Positions 1 through 7,120 of a stretch of 28,896 nucleotides of DNA are shown one piece after another. Source of the stretch: UBA9732 sp031935845. GTDB lineage: Bacteria > Spirochaetota > Spirochaetia > Sphaerochaetales > Sphaerochaetaceae. The stretch spans positions 1 to 28,896 of the forward strand of contig JAJBWA010000012.1 of NCBI GenBank assembly GCA_031935845.1. The letters are read 5' to 3'. The position numbers and the translations under genes were made by a program. The notes beneath the pieces are model-generated. The model saw nothing but the letters and a program-made list of their open reading frames with translations, did not search any database and was not told where the DNA came from. Numbering within the stretch: the first letter of the stretch is position 1; every line of letters begins with the position of its first letter.

Positions 1-1
1 G

Positions 2-1441
2 GACATGAAGAGGGAAAGCGGAAGGTGCGCCAACTACTTCAAGAGCCTGGGAATCAAGAAGGGTGACCGCGTCATGCTGATCTTCAAGAGGCATTATCAG
101 TTCTGGTATGCCATGCTGGGTCTGAACAAGCTCGGGGCAATTGTGATTCCAGCCACAAATCAGCTTCTTGCGCATGACATCGAGTACCGTCTGAATGCTG
201 CCGGGGTGAATACCATAATCTGCACTCCGGATGACGGAATCCCCGAGCATGTGGAGGAGGCGGCAAAGACAAGCCCCACGCTGAAGAACATGATCATAGT
301 CAACCAGAAGCGCGACGGCTGGAGGTTCTTCGACGAGGAGTACAAGATGTTCTCCTCAAGCTTCCCGCGCACGGAGGACAGCCCCTGCGGCGATGACCTG
401 CTGCTGATGTTCTTCACATCCGGAACATCCGGCTATCCCAAGATTGCAATGCACAACCACAAGTACCCGCTCGGGCACTTCCATACGGCAAAGTACTGGC
501 ACTGCGCGCAGTATGACGGCCTGCATTTCACCATCTCCGATACCGGTTGGGCAAAGGCCATGTGGGGAAAGCTTTACGGCCAGTGGCTTGCGGAAAGTGC
601 AACGTTCGTCTATGACTTCGACCGCTTCAAGGCAGCAGACATCATGCCGATGTTTGCAAAGTACCAGATCACAAGCTTCTGCGCACCTCCCACAATGCTG
701 CGCATGATGATCAAGGAAGACCTTTCCAAGTACGATTTCTCATCGGTCAAGTACATGACAACGGCCGGCGAGGCACTGAACCCGGAGGTCTACAGGCAGT
801 TCGAGAAGCTTACGGGACTGCAGATCCATGAAGGTTTCGGACAAAGCGAAAGCACCATGATAATCGGAAACCTGGTGGGAGCAGGGCACAAGGTCGGCTC
901 CATGGGCAAGCCGGCACCCATCTACAACGTGTCCCTTGTGGACAGCGAGGGCAGGCCGGTTCCCGCCGGTGAGACCGGAGAGATCGTAATTGATGTCAGG
1001 AACGGTGCTCCGTGCGGTCTGTTTACTGGCTACTACAATGATCCGGAGAAGACACGCGAGGTCTGGCACGACGGTTTCTACCACACCGGAGATACTGCAT
1101 GGATCGACGAGGACGGTTTCTACTGGTATGTGGGACGAACGGACGACATCATCAAGAGTTCGGGCTACAGGATCGGACCTTTCGAGATAGAGAGCGTGAT
1201 CATGGAGCTCCCGTATGTTCTTGAGTGCGGTGTCTCGGCTGCACCGGATCCGGTGCGCGGACAGATTGTCAAGGCAAGCATTGTGCTTACCAATGGAACC
1301 GAGCCCACCGACGAGCTCAAGCAGGAGATACAGAATTACGTCAAGGAGCACACGGCGCCTTACAAGTACCCGCGTCTTGTCGTATTCCGCGACGATCTTC
1401 CCAAGACCACCAGCGGAAAGATAATCAGAAGCAAGCTGTAA
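2..1441 (+). CDS. Acyl-CoA ligase (AMP-binding, medium-chain/acetyl-CoA-synthetase-like), 5' partial
   Basis: This is an adenylate-forming ligase that activates a carboxylic acid as an acyl-AMP and then transfers it to CoA in the cytoplasm. The reading frame is open to the window edge, and the first ATG (position 5) lies inside a conserved stretch (MKRESGRCANYF). The true start is therefore upstream, and about 50-80 N-terminal residues are probably missing. Counting from that ATG, the phosphate-binding loop FTSGTSGYPK is at residues 137-146. The GFGQSE adenine-binding motif, the HTGDTAW motif and the hinge (VGRTDDIIKSSGYRIGPFE) follow. The C-terminal catalytic lysine is K472, in LPKTTSGKIIRSKL. 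The tryptophan-rich middle (ISDTGWAKAMWGKLYGQW) resembles medium-chain/ACSM-like members rather than FadD. The gene converges on the next one with only 7 bp between the stop codons. The substrate cannot be told from sequence. Confidence 0.9.
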   Translation, partial: DMKRESGRCANYFKSLGIKKGDRVMLIFKRHYQFWYAMLGLNKLGAIVIPATNQLLAHDIEYRLNAAGVNTIICTPDDGIPEHVEEAAKTSPTLKNMIIVNQKRDGWRFFDEEYKMFSSSFPRTEDSPCGDDLLLMFFTSGTSGYPKIAMHNHKYPLGHFHTAKYWHCAQYDGLHFTISDTGWAKAMWGKLYGQWLAESATFVYDFDRFKAADIMPMFAKYQITSFCAPPTMLRMMIKEDLSKYDFSSVKYMTTAGEALNPEVYRQFEKLTGLQIHEGFGQSESTMIIGNLVGAGHKVGSMGKPAPIYNVSLVDSEGRPVPAGETGEIVIDVRNGAPCGLFTGYYNDPEKTREVWHDGFYHTGDTAWIDEDGFYWYVGRTDDIIKSSGYRIGPFEIESVIMELPYVLECGVSAAPDPVRGQIVKASIVLTNGTEPTDELKQEIQNYVKEHTAPYKYPRLVVFRDDLPKTTSGKIIRSKL

Positions 1442-1448
1442 TCAGGCC

Positions 1449-2327
1449 TCAGGCTTCCGCGTAGGTTGTCTCCACGTATTCAAGGCTCTTTGCAAGTGTC
1501 TCGGGCCTGAAGTTCTCAAGCGTCATGGGTACGCCGTCCACGCCGTACTTCTTGTAGATGCCGAAAACGGTCTTCCACGGGAACAGGCCTTCGCCTATGG
1601 CGATGTTGCCTTTCTTCATGGGACCTGTGGCATAGGGATAGTTTGCGTTTGAGTCCGTCCAGACATAATCCTTCAGATGCATGGCCCGGATGTAGGGTGC
1701 AAGCATTCCCACGGCCTCATCATACCAGCTGTAGAAGTCGTCGACTCCCTTGATTGGCATGATGTTCACGGCATCGAACAGGCAGCGCAGGTTGGGGGAC
1801 TTGAAGGTCTCCATGACCTTGAACATGCGCTCCGGGGTGTCGATGGTGTTCTTGTCGGCCACGGCCTCAAGCGCCATCACCACATTGTTCTTCTCTGCTT
1901 TCTTCAGAAGGCGTTCCACTATTGTCAGGAAACGTGCCCAGTTGCGGTCGGTCCATGTCTCCTCACAGCGTACATTGCGCGGATCCAGGGATCCTGTCTC
2001 CGTTGCAACCATGGCAGCTCCCAGGCTGTCAGCTACGTCCAGTCCGTTCTCGAACTTCTGGAGCTCCTGCTCCAGCATTTCCGGATCCGGATGAACGGGG
2101 TTGACGTAGCAGCCCAGCACGGCCACCCTGACTCCGCTTGTGTTCAAGGCCTTGCGGGTGTCATAGGCCCACTTTGCGTTCATCGGCCTGGGGGCGTCGT
2201 CAAGTACCTTGTAAGGCGCGAAATGCAGGCATGCGTTCTTCCTGTAGGAAGCGGCCACCTGTCCGATCTGCTCAGCATCATCGAATTTTCTCCCGAAATC
2301 ATGTGTTCTGAAACCTAAATCCAACAT
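1449..2327 (-). CDS. Sugar phosphate isomerase/epimerase-like TIM-barrel protein
   Basis: The 292-residue protein belongs to the xylose-isomerase-like/AP-endonuclease-2 TIM-barrel superfamily, whose members isomerise or epimerise ketoses, inososes or related acids with a divalent metal. The four usual metal ligands are visible with the right order and spacing: E154 (MALEAV), D185 (LFDAVN), H217 (AMHLKDY) and E271 (TLENF). There is no signal peptide, so the protein is cytoplasmic. It is transcribed divergently from kduI, which suggests a role in uronate or related sugar use, but the substrate is unknown. The chosen ATG has no obvious Shine-Dalgarno. A TATATT box sits 8 nt upstream, so the mRNA may be almost leaderless. 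Glyoxylate-forming hydroxypyruvate isomerases and inosose dehydratases are alternative family members. The fold is certain; the reaction is not. Confidence 0.85.
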   Translation of the reverse strand: MLDLGFRTHDFGRKFDDAEQIGQVAASYRKNACLHFAPYKVLDDAPRPMNAKWAYDTRKALNTSGVRVAVLGCYVNPVHPDPEMLEQELQKFENGLDVADSLGAAMVATETGSLDPRNVRCEETWTDRNWARFLTIVERLLKKAEKNNVVMALEAVADKNTIDTPERMFKVMETFKSPNLRCLFDAVNIMPIKGVDDFYSWYDEAVGMLAPYIRAMHLKDYVWTDSNANYPYATGPMKKGNIAIGEGLFPWKTVFGIYKKYGVDGVPMTLENFRPETLAKSLEYVETTYAEA

Positions 2328-2335
2328 GCATTCAG

Positions 2336-2363
2336 AATATACTATTTGCAGGCATGGAGCAAA
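2336..2363 (-). promoter_or_regulatory. Candidate promoter of the TIM-barrel isomerase gene
   Basis: On the minus strand TATATT (2341-2336) ends 8 nt before the ATG. A weak -35 candidate, TTTGCT (2363-2358), lies 16 bp upstream. It overlaps the kduI promoter on the other strand. The -35 match is poor, so this is tentative. Confidence 0.35.
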
Positions 2364-2374
2364 TCATTTATAAT
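2346..2374 (+). promoter_or_regulatory. Sigma-70-type promoter of the kduI operon
   Basis: TTGCAG (2346-2351) is followed by a 17-bp spacer and a perfect TATAAT (2369-2374). Transcription should start near 2381. This puts the upstream in-frame ATG at 2354 outside the mRNA and supports the kduI start at 2405. Confidence 0.75.
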
Positions 2375-2404
2375 GTCATAACCACATTTATGAGGAGATT
2401 CAGG

Positions 2405-3247
2405 ATGGACATCAGATATTCGACAGGCAAGGAACCGTTCAAGAGAATGACTACCGAGGAACTCAGGCAGGAATTCCTGATTACGGACATCTTCAAGGCA
2501 GACGACGTCAGCGCAGTGTATTCGCACGTAGACAGGATCGTGACCATGGGCGCCATGCCCGTGAAGAAGAAGGTTGACCTGGAGAAGAACATCGATCCGT
2601 GGAAGAACTTCGGTGTGACGTATGTGCTTGAGAGACGTGAGCTGGGAACCATCAACATCGGCGGTCCCGGGAAGGTCTACGCCGACGGCACGGAATACAA
2701 GATGGCCCACTGGGACGGTCTGTATCTCCCCATGGGGACAAAGAAGGTCGAGTTCTCGTCCGATGATCCGGAGAATCCCGCAAAGTTCTACATTTGCACC
2801 ACACCGGCACATACTCCCAAGCCGGCTACGCATGTGCCTTATGAAAAGGCCATCCACAAGCATCTGGGAGCACAGGCAACCAGCAACGAGAGGACAATCA
2901 ACCAGTACCTGCATCCGGATGTCCTGGATACGTGCCAGCTCTCCATGGGCCTGACGCATCTGGAGGAAGGCTCAGTCTGGAACACCATGCCGATGCACAC
3001 CCATGAAAGAAGGATGGAGGTCTATTTCTATTTCGACATTCCGAAGGATAACGTTGTCTTCCACTTCATGGGCGAGCCGGACCAGACAAGAACCATTGTC
3101 ATGCACAACGACGAGGCAGTCATCAACCCGTCATGGTCAGTCCATGCCGGATGCGGCACAAGCAACTATACATTCATCTGGGCGATGTGCGGAGAGAACC
3201 GTGCATACGATGATCAGGACTGGATCAAGACAGAGGACATCAGGTGA
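2405..3247 (+). CDS. kduI: 5-dehydro-4-deoxy-D-glucuronate isomerase (KduI)
   Basis: KduI isomerises 5-keto-4-deoxyuronate, the spontaneous product of unsaturated uronates released by pectate lyases, to 2,5-diketo-3-deoxygluconate. It is a cytoplasmic zinc cupin. The 280-residue length matches the family (E. coli KduI is about 278). The predicted zinc ligands are H198, H200 and E205 in MPMHTHERRMEVYFYF, and H247 in SWSVHAGCG. They sit at the E. coli positions plus two. The start at MDIRYSTG matches the family N terminus and has GAGGAG 9 nt upstream; an earlier in-frame ATG at 2354 lies between the -35 and -10 boxes. The stop overlaps the next gene's GTG start by 4 bp. KduI has also been reported to act on unmodified hexuronates in E. 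coli, which fits the neighbouring operon. Confidence 0.95.
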   Translation: MDIRYSTGKEPFKRMTTEELRQEFLITDIFKADDVSAVYSHVDRIVTMGAMPVKKKVDLEKNIDPWKNFGVTYVLERRELGTINIGGPGKVYADGTEYKMAHWDGLYLPMGTKKVEFSSDDPENPAKFYICTTPAHTPKPATHVPYEKAIHKHLGAQATSNERTINQYLHPDVLDTCQLSMGLTHLEEGSVWNTMPMHTHERRMEVYFYFDIPKDNVVFHFMGEPDQTRTIVMHNDEAVINPSWSVHAGCGTSNYTFIWAMCGENRAYDDQDWIKTEDIR

Positions 3248-5847
3248 CGGTTAAGGAATTCTCCAGAAAGCTGTTCGGCGGAATCAGAAGAAAGATATTC
3301 TTCATGATAGTCGGAATCATGGGTCTCATGACTGTGGCTTTCATGGTCCTGTTGGGCAAGGTGAGGGAGACGTTCTCCATATTGCTGACAATCAATTCCT
3401 TCGCGTCCTCCATGCAGGTCTCGGAGAATACCGTGGATATGATGGTTGATGTCGTCGAGCACGATCTGACCAACACGGCCACTCTCGAAGCGTATGTGAT
3501 CGACAATCTGCTTCAGGCGATGCAGGGCGATGTCATTCTGCTTGCGGACTATGCTTCGGAGTATCTGGCCGATCCGGAGGATTTCTCCGATGTCCAGCCG
3601 ATTCCGGCCGACAAGGTAAGTCCGGGACAGCTGGCCACACAGATTCTTCTGTCAGACAATGTTTCGATCACGGATCCCATGGTCAGGAGGGATTTGTCCA
3701 ACTTGAGAGGCATGGTAAAGTTCATGGAATCCTTGTACGGGACCAGTTGGGTGGATTCATGCATCATTGCTACTCCGAACGGCGTGACGATGATTACGGA
3801 CCAGAAGCCTGAAACGAGGATGGCGGAAAAGGGTGTCATCAGATTCAACGCTGATACCAGACCCTGGTATAAACGTGCCGTCGACAGCGGATGGGTCGGT
3901 TTTACGGACGTGGAGAAAGACTACTTCTCGAACAACATCGGTATCGTATGTTCCGCACCTGTCTATAACACTGAGGGTGAAGTCATCGCCGTCGTGGCGG
4001 CAGATCTCTTTATGAGAACGCTTGATGAGGCTATGTCCGCACTGGATGACGAATCCGGATTCCTGTTTATCATAAGCCAGAACGGCCAGGTCATCTATTC
4101 CCCGAAGACGGAAGGCCTTCTTGAGGCCAAGGCCACACAGGAAGCGGTTGACCTCAGGACTCTCGGTAATGATTTCTCCGATTTCATAGAGGAAATCCTG
4201 GACGGAAAACAAGTTGTCCGCAAGCTGGAACTTGAAGGCAAGACCTATTACATGTCGGGCGCAAGGATGCCGACGCTCGGATGGGCATGTGTCACAGCTG
4301 CATACGAGTCCGTCATCGAGGAACCGAAGCAGGTACTCTCTGAAAACATCATGAATCTGTTGTTCAGTTCTGCTGAGAACCTCGAGTCCGCCCTCTTTGA
4401 GGTGGTGGGTCTCGGATTGTTCATCATAACCATCATATTCGTCATTGCATGCCTCATTGCACTCCTTGTTTCCGGACATATCTCCAGGCCTTTGATGAAG
4501 ATGGCCAAGAACATACAGAATCAGGATGCCGGAAACCTTGATTTCGTGATCGATAAAGCATATCTCACGCATGATGAAATCGAAGTCCTTGCCCTTGCAT
4601 TCAAGGATCTGTCCGACAGAACAAAGGATTACATCAATCAGATAACCAACATAACGGCTGAGAAGGAGCGTATAGGTGCGGAGCTCAACGTGGCCACTCA
4701 GATTCAGGCCGACATGCTCCCCAGCATCTTCCCGCCGTACCCGAATATCAAGGATTTCGACATCTATGCGACAATGCATCCCGCAAGGGAAGTCGGCGGA
4801 GATTTCTATGACTTCTTCATGACCGACGGCAACCACATCGCGCTTGTCATGGCGGACGTCTCCGGAAAGGGCGTTCCTGCCGCATTGTTCATGGTCATTG
4901 CCAAGACACTGATCAAGAACAGGGCGTTGCTCGGAGGAAGTCCCGCCGAGGTGCTGAAGGATGTCAACAACAGGCTCTGTGACGGGAACAAGACGCAGTT
5001 CTTCGTTACCGTCTGGTTTGCAATCATCGACCTCAGGACTGGAAAGGGTGTGGCCTGCAATGCCGGCCATGAGCATCCTGCGCTCAGAAGGGCGGATGGA
5101 AAATTTGAACTTGTAGTGTACAAGCACTCACCTGTGCTTGGAATGATGGAAGACATAGACTATGATGAACATGAGTTCACTATAAACCGTGGTGATACCC
5201 TGTTCGTATATACAGATGGTGTTCCCGAGGCAACCGATGCGTCCGAGAGGATGTTCGGAGATGAAAAGCTTATTGATGCATTGAATATCAATCCGTCAGG
5301 AACCCCGGAGGAACTTATAGGCAATGTCGCCGAGGAAATCAGGAAGTTCGTAAATGGAGTGGAACAGTTTGATGACATCACCATGCTGTGCTTCAGATAC
5401 AACGACTTGCAACAAAAGGAGTTGAATGATATGGATGAACTGGAGATTGACGCGGATCTGAAGAATCTGGAGGAAGTTCTGGCATTCGTGGATTCTCGTC
5501 TGGAGGAGAGGGATTGCCCGATGCCGGTTCAGGTGTCCATTGACGTGGCTGTGGAAGAGCTGTTTGTGAATATCGCACATTATGCTTACCTCGAGACCCC
5601 CGAGGGCAAGGGCAAGGCCTGGATCAGGATTGGATTCAGGCAGGATCCCATGACGATGGTCCTTTCGCTGATCGACAAGGGCATTCCGTTTGATCCCGTT
5701 GCGAAACCGGATCCGGATGTTACCCTCAAGGCCGAGGACAGGAAGATCGGCGGACTTGGAATCTACATGGTCAAGAAGAGCATGGATTCGATGGTTTACG
5801 AGAGACGTGATGATATGAATATCCTCACGATTACGAAAAAGTTTTGA
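3244..5847 (+). CDS. Membrane dCache-HAMP-SpoIIE phosphatase with C-terminal HATPase (RsbU/RsbW-like fusion)
   Basis: This 867-residue signalling protein combines both enzymes of a partner-switching module. In order it has TM1 (about 19-38); an extracytoplasmic double-Cache sensor (about 41-365, with the typical DTRPWYKRAV at 204-213); TM2 (about 387-411); HAMP (about 411-465); a PP2C-type SpoIIE phosphatase (about 500-717); and a GHKL anti-sigma kinase-like domain (about 730-867). Phosphatase metal residues are in GGDFYD (518-523), ADVSGKG (537-543), YTDGVPEA (D658) and DDITML (D710/D711). The kinase N-box is EELFVNIAHYA, and the G boxes are DKGIPFDP and GGLGIYMVKK. It starts with GTG inside the end of kduI (GAGGA at 3233-3237), implying translational coupling. 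Its probable substrate is the STAS protein encoded next. The ligand and the final target (sigma factor or other output) are not visible here. Confidence 0.9.
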   Translation: MTVKEFSRKLFGGIRRKIFFMIVGIMGLMTVAFMVLLGKVRETFSILLTINSFASSMQVSENTVDMMVDVVEHDLTNTATLEAYVIDNLLQAMQGDVILLADYASEYLADPEDFSDVQPIPADKVSPGQLATQILLSDNVSITDPMVRRDLSNLRGMVKFMESLYGTSWVDSCIIATPNGVTMITDQKPETRMAEKGVIRFNADTRPWYKRAVDSGWVGFTDVEKDYFSNNIGIVCSAPVYNTEGEVIAVVAADLFMRTLDEAMSALDDESGFLFIISQNGQVIYSPKTEGLLEAKATQEAVDLRTLGNDFSDFIEEILDGKQVVRKLELEGKTYYMSGARMPTLGWACVTAAYESVIEEPKQVLSENIMNLLFSSAENLESALFEVVGLGLFIITIIFVIACLIALLVSGHISRPLMKMAKNIQNQDAGNLDFVIDKAYLTHDEIEVLALAFKDLSDRTKDYINQITNITAEKERIGAELNVATQIQADMLPSIFPPYPNIKDFDIYATMHPAREVGGDFYDFFMTDGNHIALVMADVSGKGVPAALFMVIAKTLIKNRALLGGSPAEVLKDVNNRLCDGNKTQFFVTVWFAIIDLRTGKGVACNAGHEHPALRRADGKFELVVYKHSPVLGMMEDIDYDEHEFTINRGDTLFVYTDGVPEATDASERMFGDEKLIDALNINPSGTPEELIGNVAEEIRKFVNGVEQFDDITMLCFRYNDLQQKELNDMDELEIDADLKNLEEVLAFVDSRLEERDCPMPVQVSIDVAVEELFVNIAHYAYLETPEGKGKAWIRIGFRQDPMTMVLSLIDKGIPFDPVAKPDPDVTLKAEDRKIGGLGIYMVKKSMDSMVYERRDDMNILTITKKF

Positions 5848-5867
5848 ATTGTTTGAGTCTGCGGTGC

Positions 5868-5896
5868 TTGCTTAACAGGCTCATTAATAAGATAAT
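5868..5896 (+). promoter_or_regulatory. Candidate internal promoter of the STAS gene
   Basis: TTGCTT (5868-5873), a 17-bp spacer and GATAAT (5891-5896) precede the STAS gene, whose AGGGAGG Shine-Dalgarno follows. It could raise the level of the antagonist over that of the phosphatase. Confidence 0.5.
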
Positions 5897-5919
5897 AGGA
5901 TTGTTCCAGGGAGGAAAAA

Positions 5920-6216
5920 ATGGAATTCAAGAAGAATAAGGAAGGCGACAAGCTCACGTATACGGTATCAGGACGTCTTGATACGAATACTTCTCCGGCT
6001 CTCAACGATGATATCGCTGCTTCACTCGGAGACGTCAAGGAACTTGTTATGGACATCAAGGATCTCGAGTATATCTCATCGGCAGGTGTCCGTGTTCTTC
6101 TTTCAGCATACAAGGTCATGAAGAAGCAGGGAACCATGGTTCTCAAGAATGTCCCGGAGATTGTCCGCAACGTCCTGTCGGTCACCGGACTGCTTGATTT
6201 CTTCACAATCGAGTAA
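5920..6216 (+). CDS. STAS-domain anti-sigma factor antagonist (RsbV/SpoIIAA-like)
   Basis: The 98-residue single-domain STAS protein is the size of RsbV/SpoIIAA. The family's phospho-acceptor region is present as LEYISSAGVRVL, with the serine pair S53/S54. Known family members bind the anti-sigma kinase when dephosphorylated and are released when the kinase phosphorylates that serine; the SpoIIE phosphatase reverses this. Placement right after a phosphatase-kinase fusion gives a complete three-part switch in two genes. GGGAGG lies about 6 nt before the ATG, and a putative promoter of its own is upstream. A strong terminator follows. Its downstream partner (sigma factor, cyclase or other) is not encoded in the window. 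Confidence 0.92.
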   Translation: MEFKKNKEGDKLTYTVSGRLDTNTSPALNDDIAASLGDVKELVMDIKDLEYISSAGVRVLLSAYKVMKKQGTMVLKNVPEIVRNVLSVTGLLDFFTIE

Positions 6217-6241
6217 TTCTATAATTATTACTTCGGATCAG

Positions 6242-6274
6242 ACACAGAAGTCTTATGGCTTCTGTGTTTTTTTT
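6242..6274 (+). terminator. Intrinsic terminator of the kduI-phosphatase-STAS operon
   Basis: A perfect 9-bp stem (ACACAGAAG / CTTCTGTGT) with an 8-nt loop runs straight into eight T residues. It is not T-rich on the other strand, so it serves the plus strand only. Confidence 0.9.
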
Positions 6275-6292
6275 GCACTGAGGACTGGTTAC

Positions 6293-6337
6293 GACGTGAA
6301 TGATGTGAACGACGAGAACAACGTGAGCGACGTGAAC
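6293..6337. repeat. Five imperfect 9-bp tandem repeats
   Basis: The consecutive units are GACGTGAAT, GATGTGAAC, GACGAGAAC, AACGTGAGC and GACGTGAAC. A sixth, broken copy (CACTGTGAAC) follows at 6338-6347. They lie in the gap between the terminator and the gntR stop. No function is evident. Confidence 0.6.
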
Positions 6338-6364
6338 CACTGTGAACGAAATAGAACTGATATA

Positions 6365-7015
6365 TTACTTGAAGTACTGCGGATAGGCCTTCTGATAGCC
6401 TGATGTCTCGATATCCATCTTGGAGATGTGGTTGCGTTCCAGCTGCATGACCAGGTCCATGGAATTGGCCTTCAGTGCATTGAGTATGGTCTCATGCTGG
6501 TCTATGGCATTGGAGAAGATGTCATCGAAAAGATAGCTGACCATCCTTATGCGGTGATAGTTTCCGCTGACGGCTATCATGGAGTCAAAGACCTCTTCAT
6601 GGCCGCAGGCTTCGAACAGAAGGCGGTGCATGGCATTGTCCAGTTCCATGAACTTTATGGCGTCCCTGCCGGCAAAGGCCGTTTTCTGCTTTCCGATGAT
6701 ATTTTCCATTTGAGAAAGGAGTTGTAGACTGATTCCCTTGTCAAATGCCTTCTCTACGGCACCTAGTTCCAGGTAGAGCCTGCGGAATCTTTCATCGCGG
6801 ACCTTGGACATGTCTATCAGTGCCACGGAGGTTCCGCTCTGCGGGCGGATCTCCACAAGGCCTTCGTTTTCCAGATGCTTGAGGGCATCGCGGATGGGCG
6901 AAATGCTCACGTTGTAAAGCGGCTTGAGGTTGGTGAAGCTAAGCGGTGTTCCCGGCTTCATGGTAAGGTTCAGGATCTTGTCCCTGAGATCTTTGTAAAC
7001 TACATCGGTCAGCAT
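6365..7015 (-). CDS. GntR-family transcriptional regulator, FCD (FadR/UxuR-like) subfamily
   Basis: This 216-residue repressor has an N-terminal winged helix (about 1-67; SISPIRDALKHLENEGLVEIRPQSGT is the recognition and wing region, quoted only to locate residues 37-62) and a C-terminal all-helical FCD ligand domain. The FCD metal ligands appear to be D126, H130, H174 and H196, as in the metal-binding FCD group that senses organic acids. It faces the hexuronate operon across a shared 105-bp region, the classic arrangement for its local regulator; a hexuronate or aldonate inducer is inferred. I chose the ATG at 7015 over the TTG six codons upstream because TATACT lies 6 nt before the ATG. There is no Shine-Dalgarno, so the message may be leaderless. 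Confidence 0.88.
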   Translation of the reverse strand: MLTDVVYKDLRDKILNLTMKPGTPLSFTNLKPLYNVSISPIRDALKHLENEGLVEIRPQSGTSVALIDMSKVRDERFRRLYLELGAVEKAFDKGISLQLLSQMENIIGKQKTAFAGRDAIKFMELDNAMHRLLFEACGHEEVFDSMIAVSGNYHRIRMVSYLFDDIFSNAIDQHETILNALKANSMDLVMQLERNHISKMDIETSGYQKAYPQYFK

Positions 7016-7042
7016 GATTTGAGTATAAATCAAAAAAGATCA
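7016..7042 (-). promoter_or_regulatory. gntR -10 region with overlapping inverted repeats (candidate operator)
   Basis: TATACT (minus strand, 7027-7022) lies 6 nt before the gntR ATG. It is embedded in TTTGA-N7-TCAAA (7018-7034) and in GATTT-N6-AAATC (7016-7031). A further GATCAAA follows at 7038. Placement over the gntR -10 suggests autorepression; the operator identity is inference. Confidence 0.45.
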
Positions 7043-7062
7043 AAAATCCACTGATATTTTAG

Positions 7063-7091
7063 TTGCGCTCCAAAGATTTTAAGGCTATGAT
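7063..7091 (+). promoter_or_regulatory. Promoter of the hexuronate operon
   Basis: TTGCGC (7063-7068), a 17-bp spacer and TATGAT (7086-7091) give a start site near 7098. The leader is about 23 nt and carries GGAGG at 7108-7112. Confidence 0.65.
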
Positions 7092-7120
7092 GACCTTGAA
7101 CCCATATGGAGGATTACAAT

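Noticed and set aside
2354..2404. Longer kduI start at ATG 2354
   Set aside because: It lies between the -35 and -10 of the promoter; family N terminus and Shine-Dalgarno point to 2405.
3757..5127. 456-codon open frame on the minus strand
   Set aside because: It is antisense to the SpoIIE phosphatase gene, has no recognisable domain and is explained by the codon bias of the real gene.
6149..6403. 84-codon plus-strand ORF across the repeats
   Set aside because: It overlaps the STAS gene and the terminator; its Asp-Val-Asn repeats are only the 9-bp repeats read in frame.
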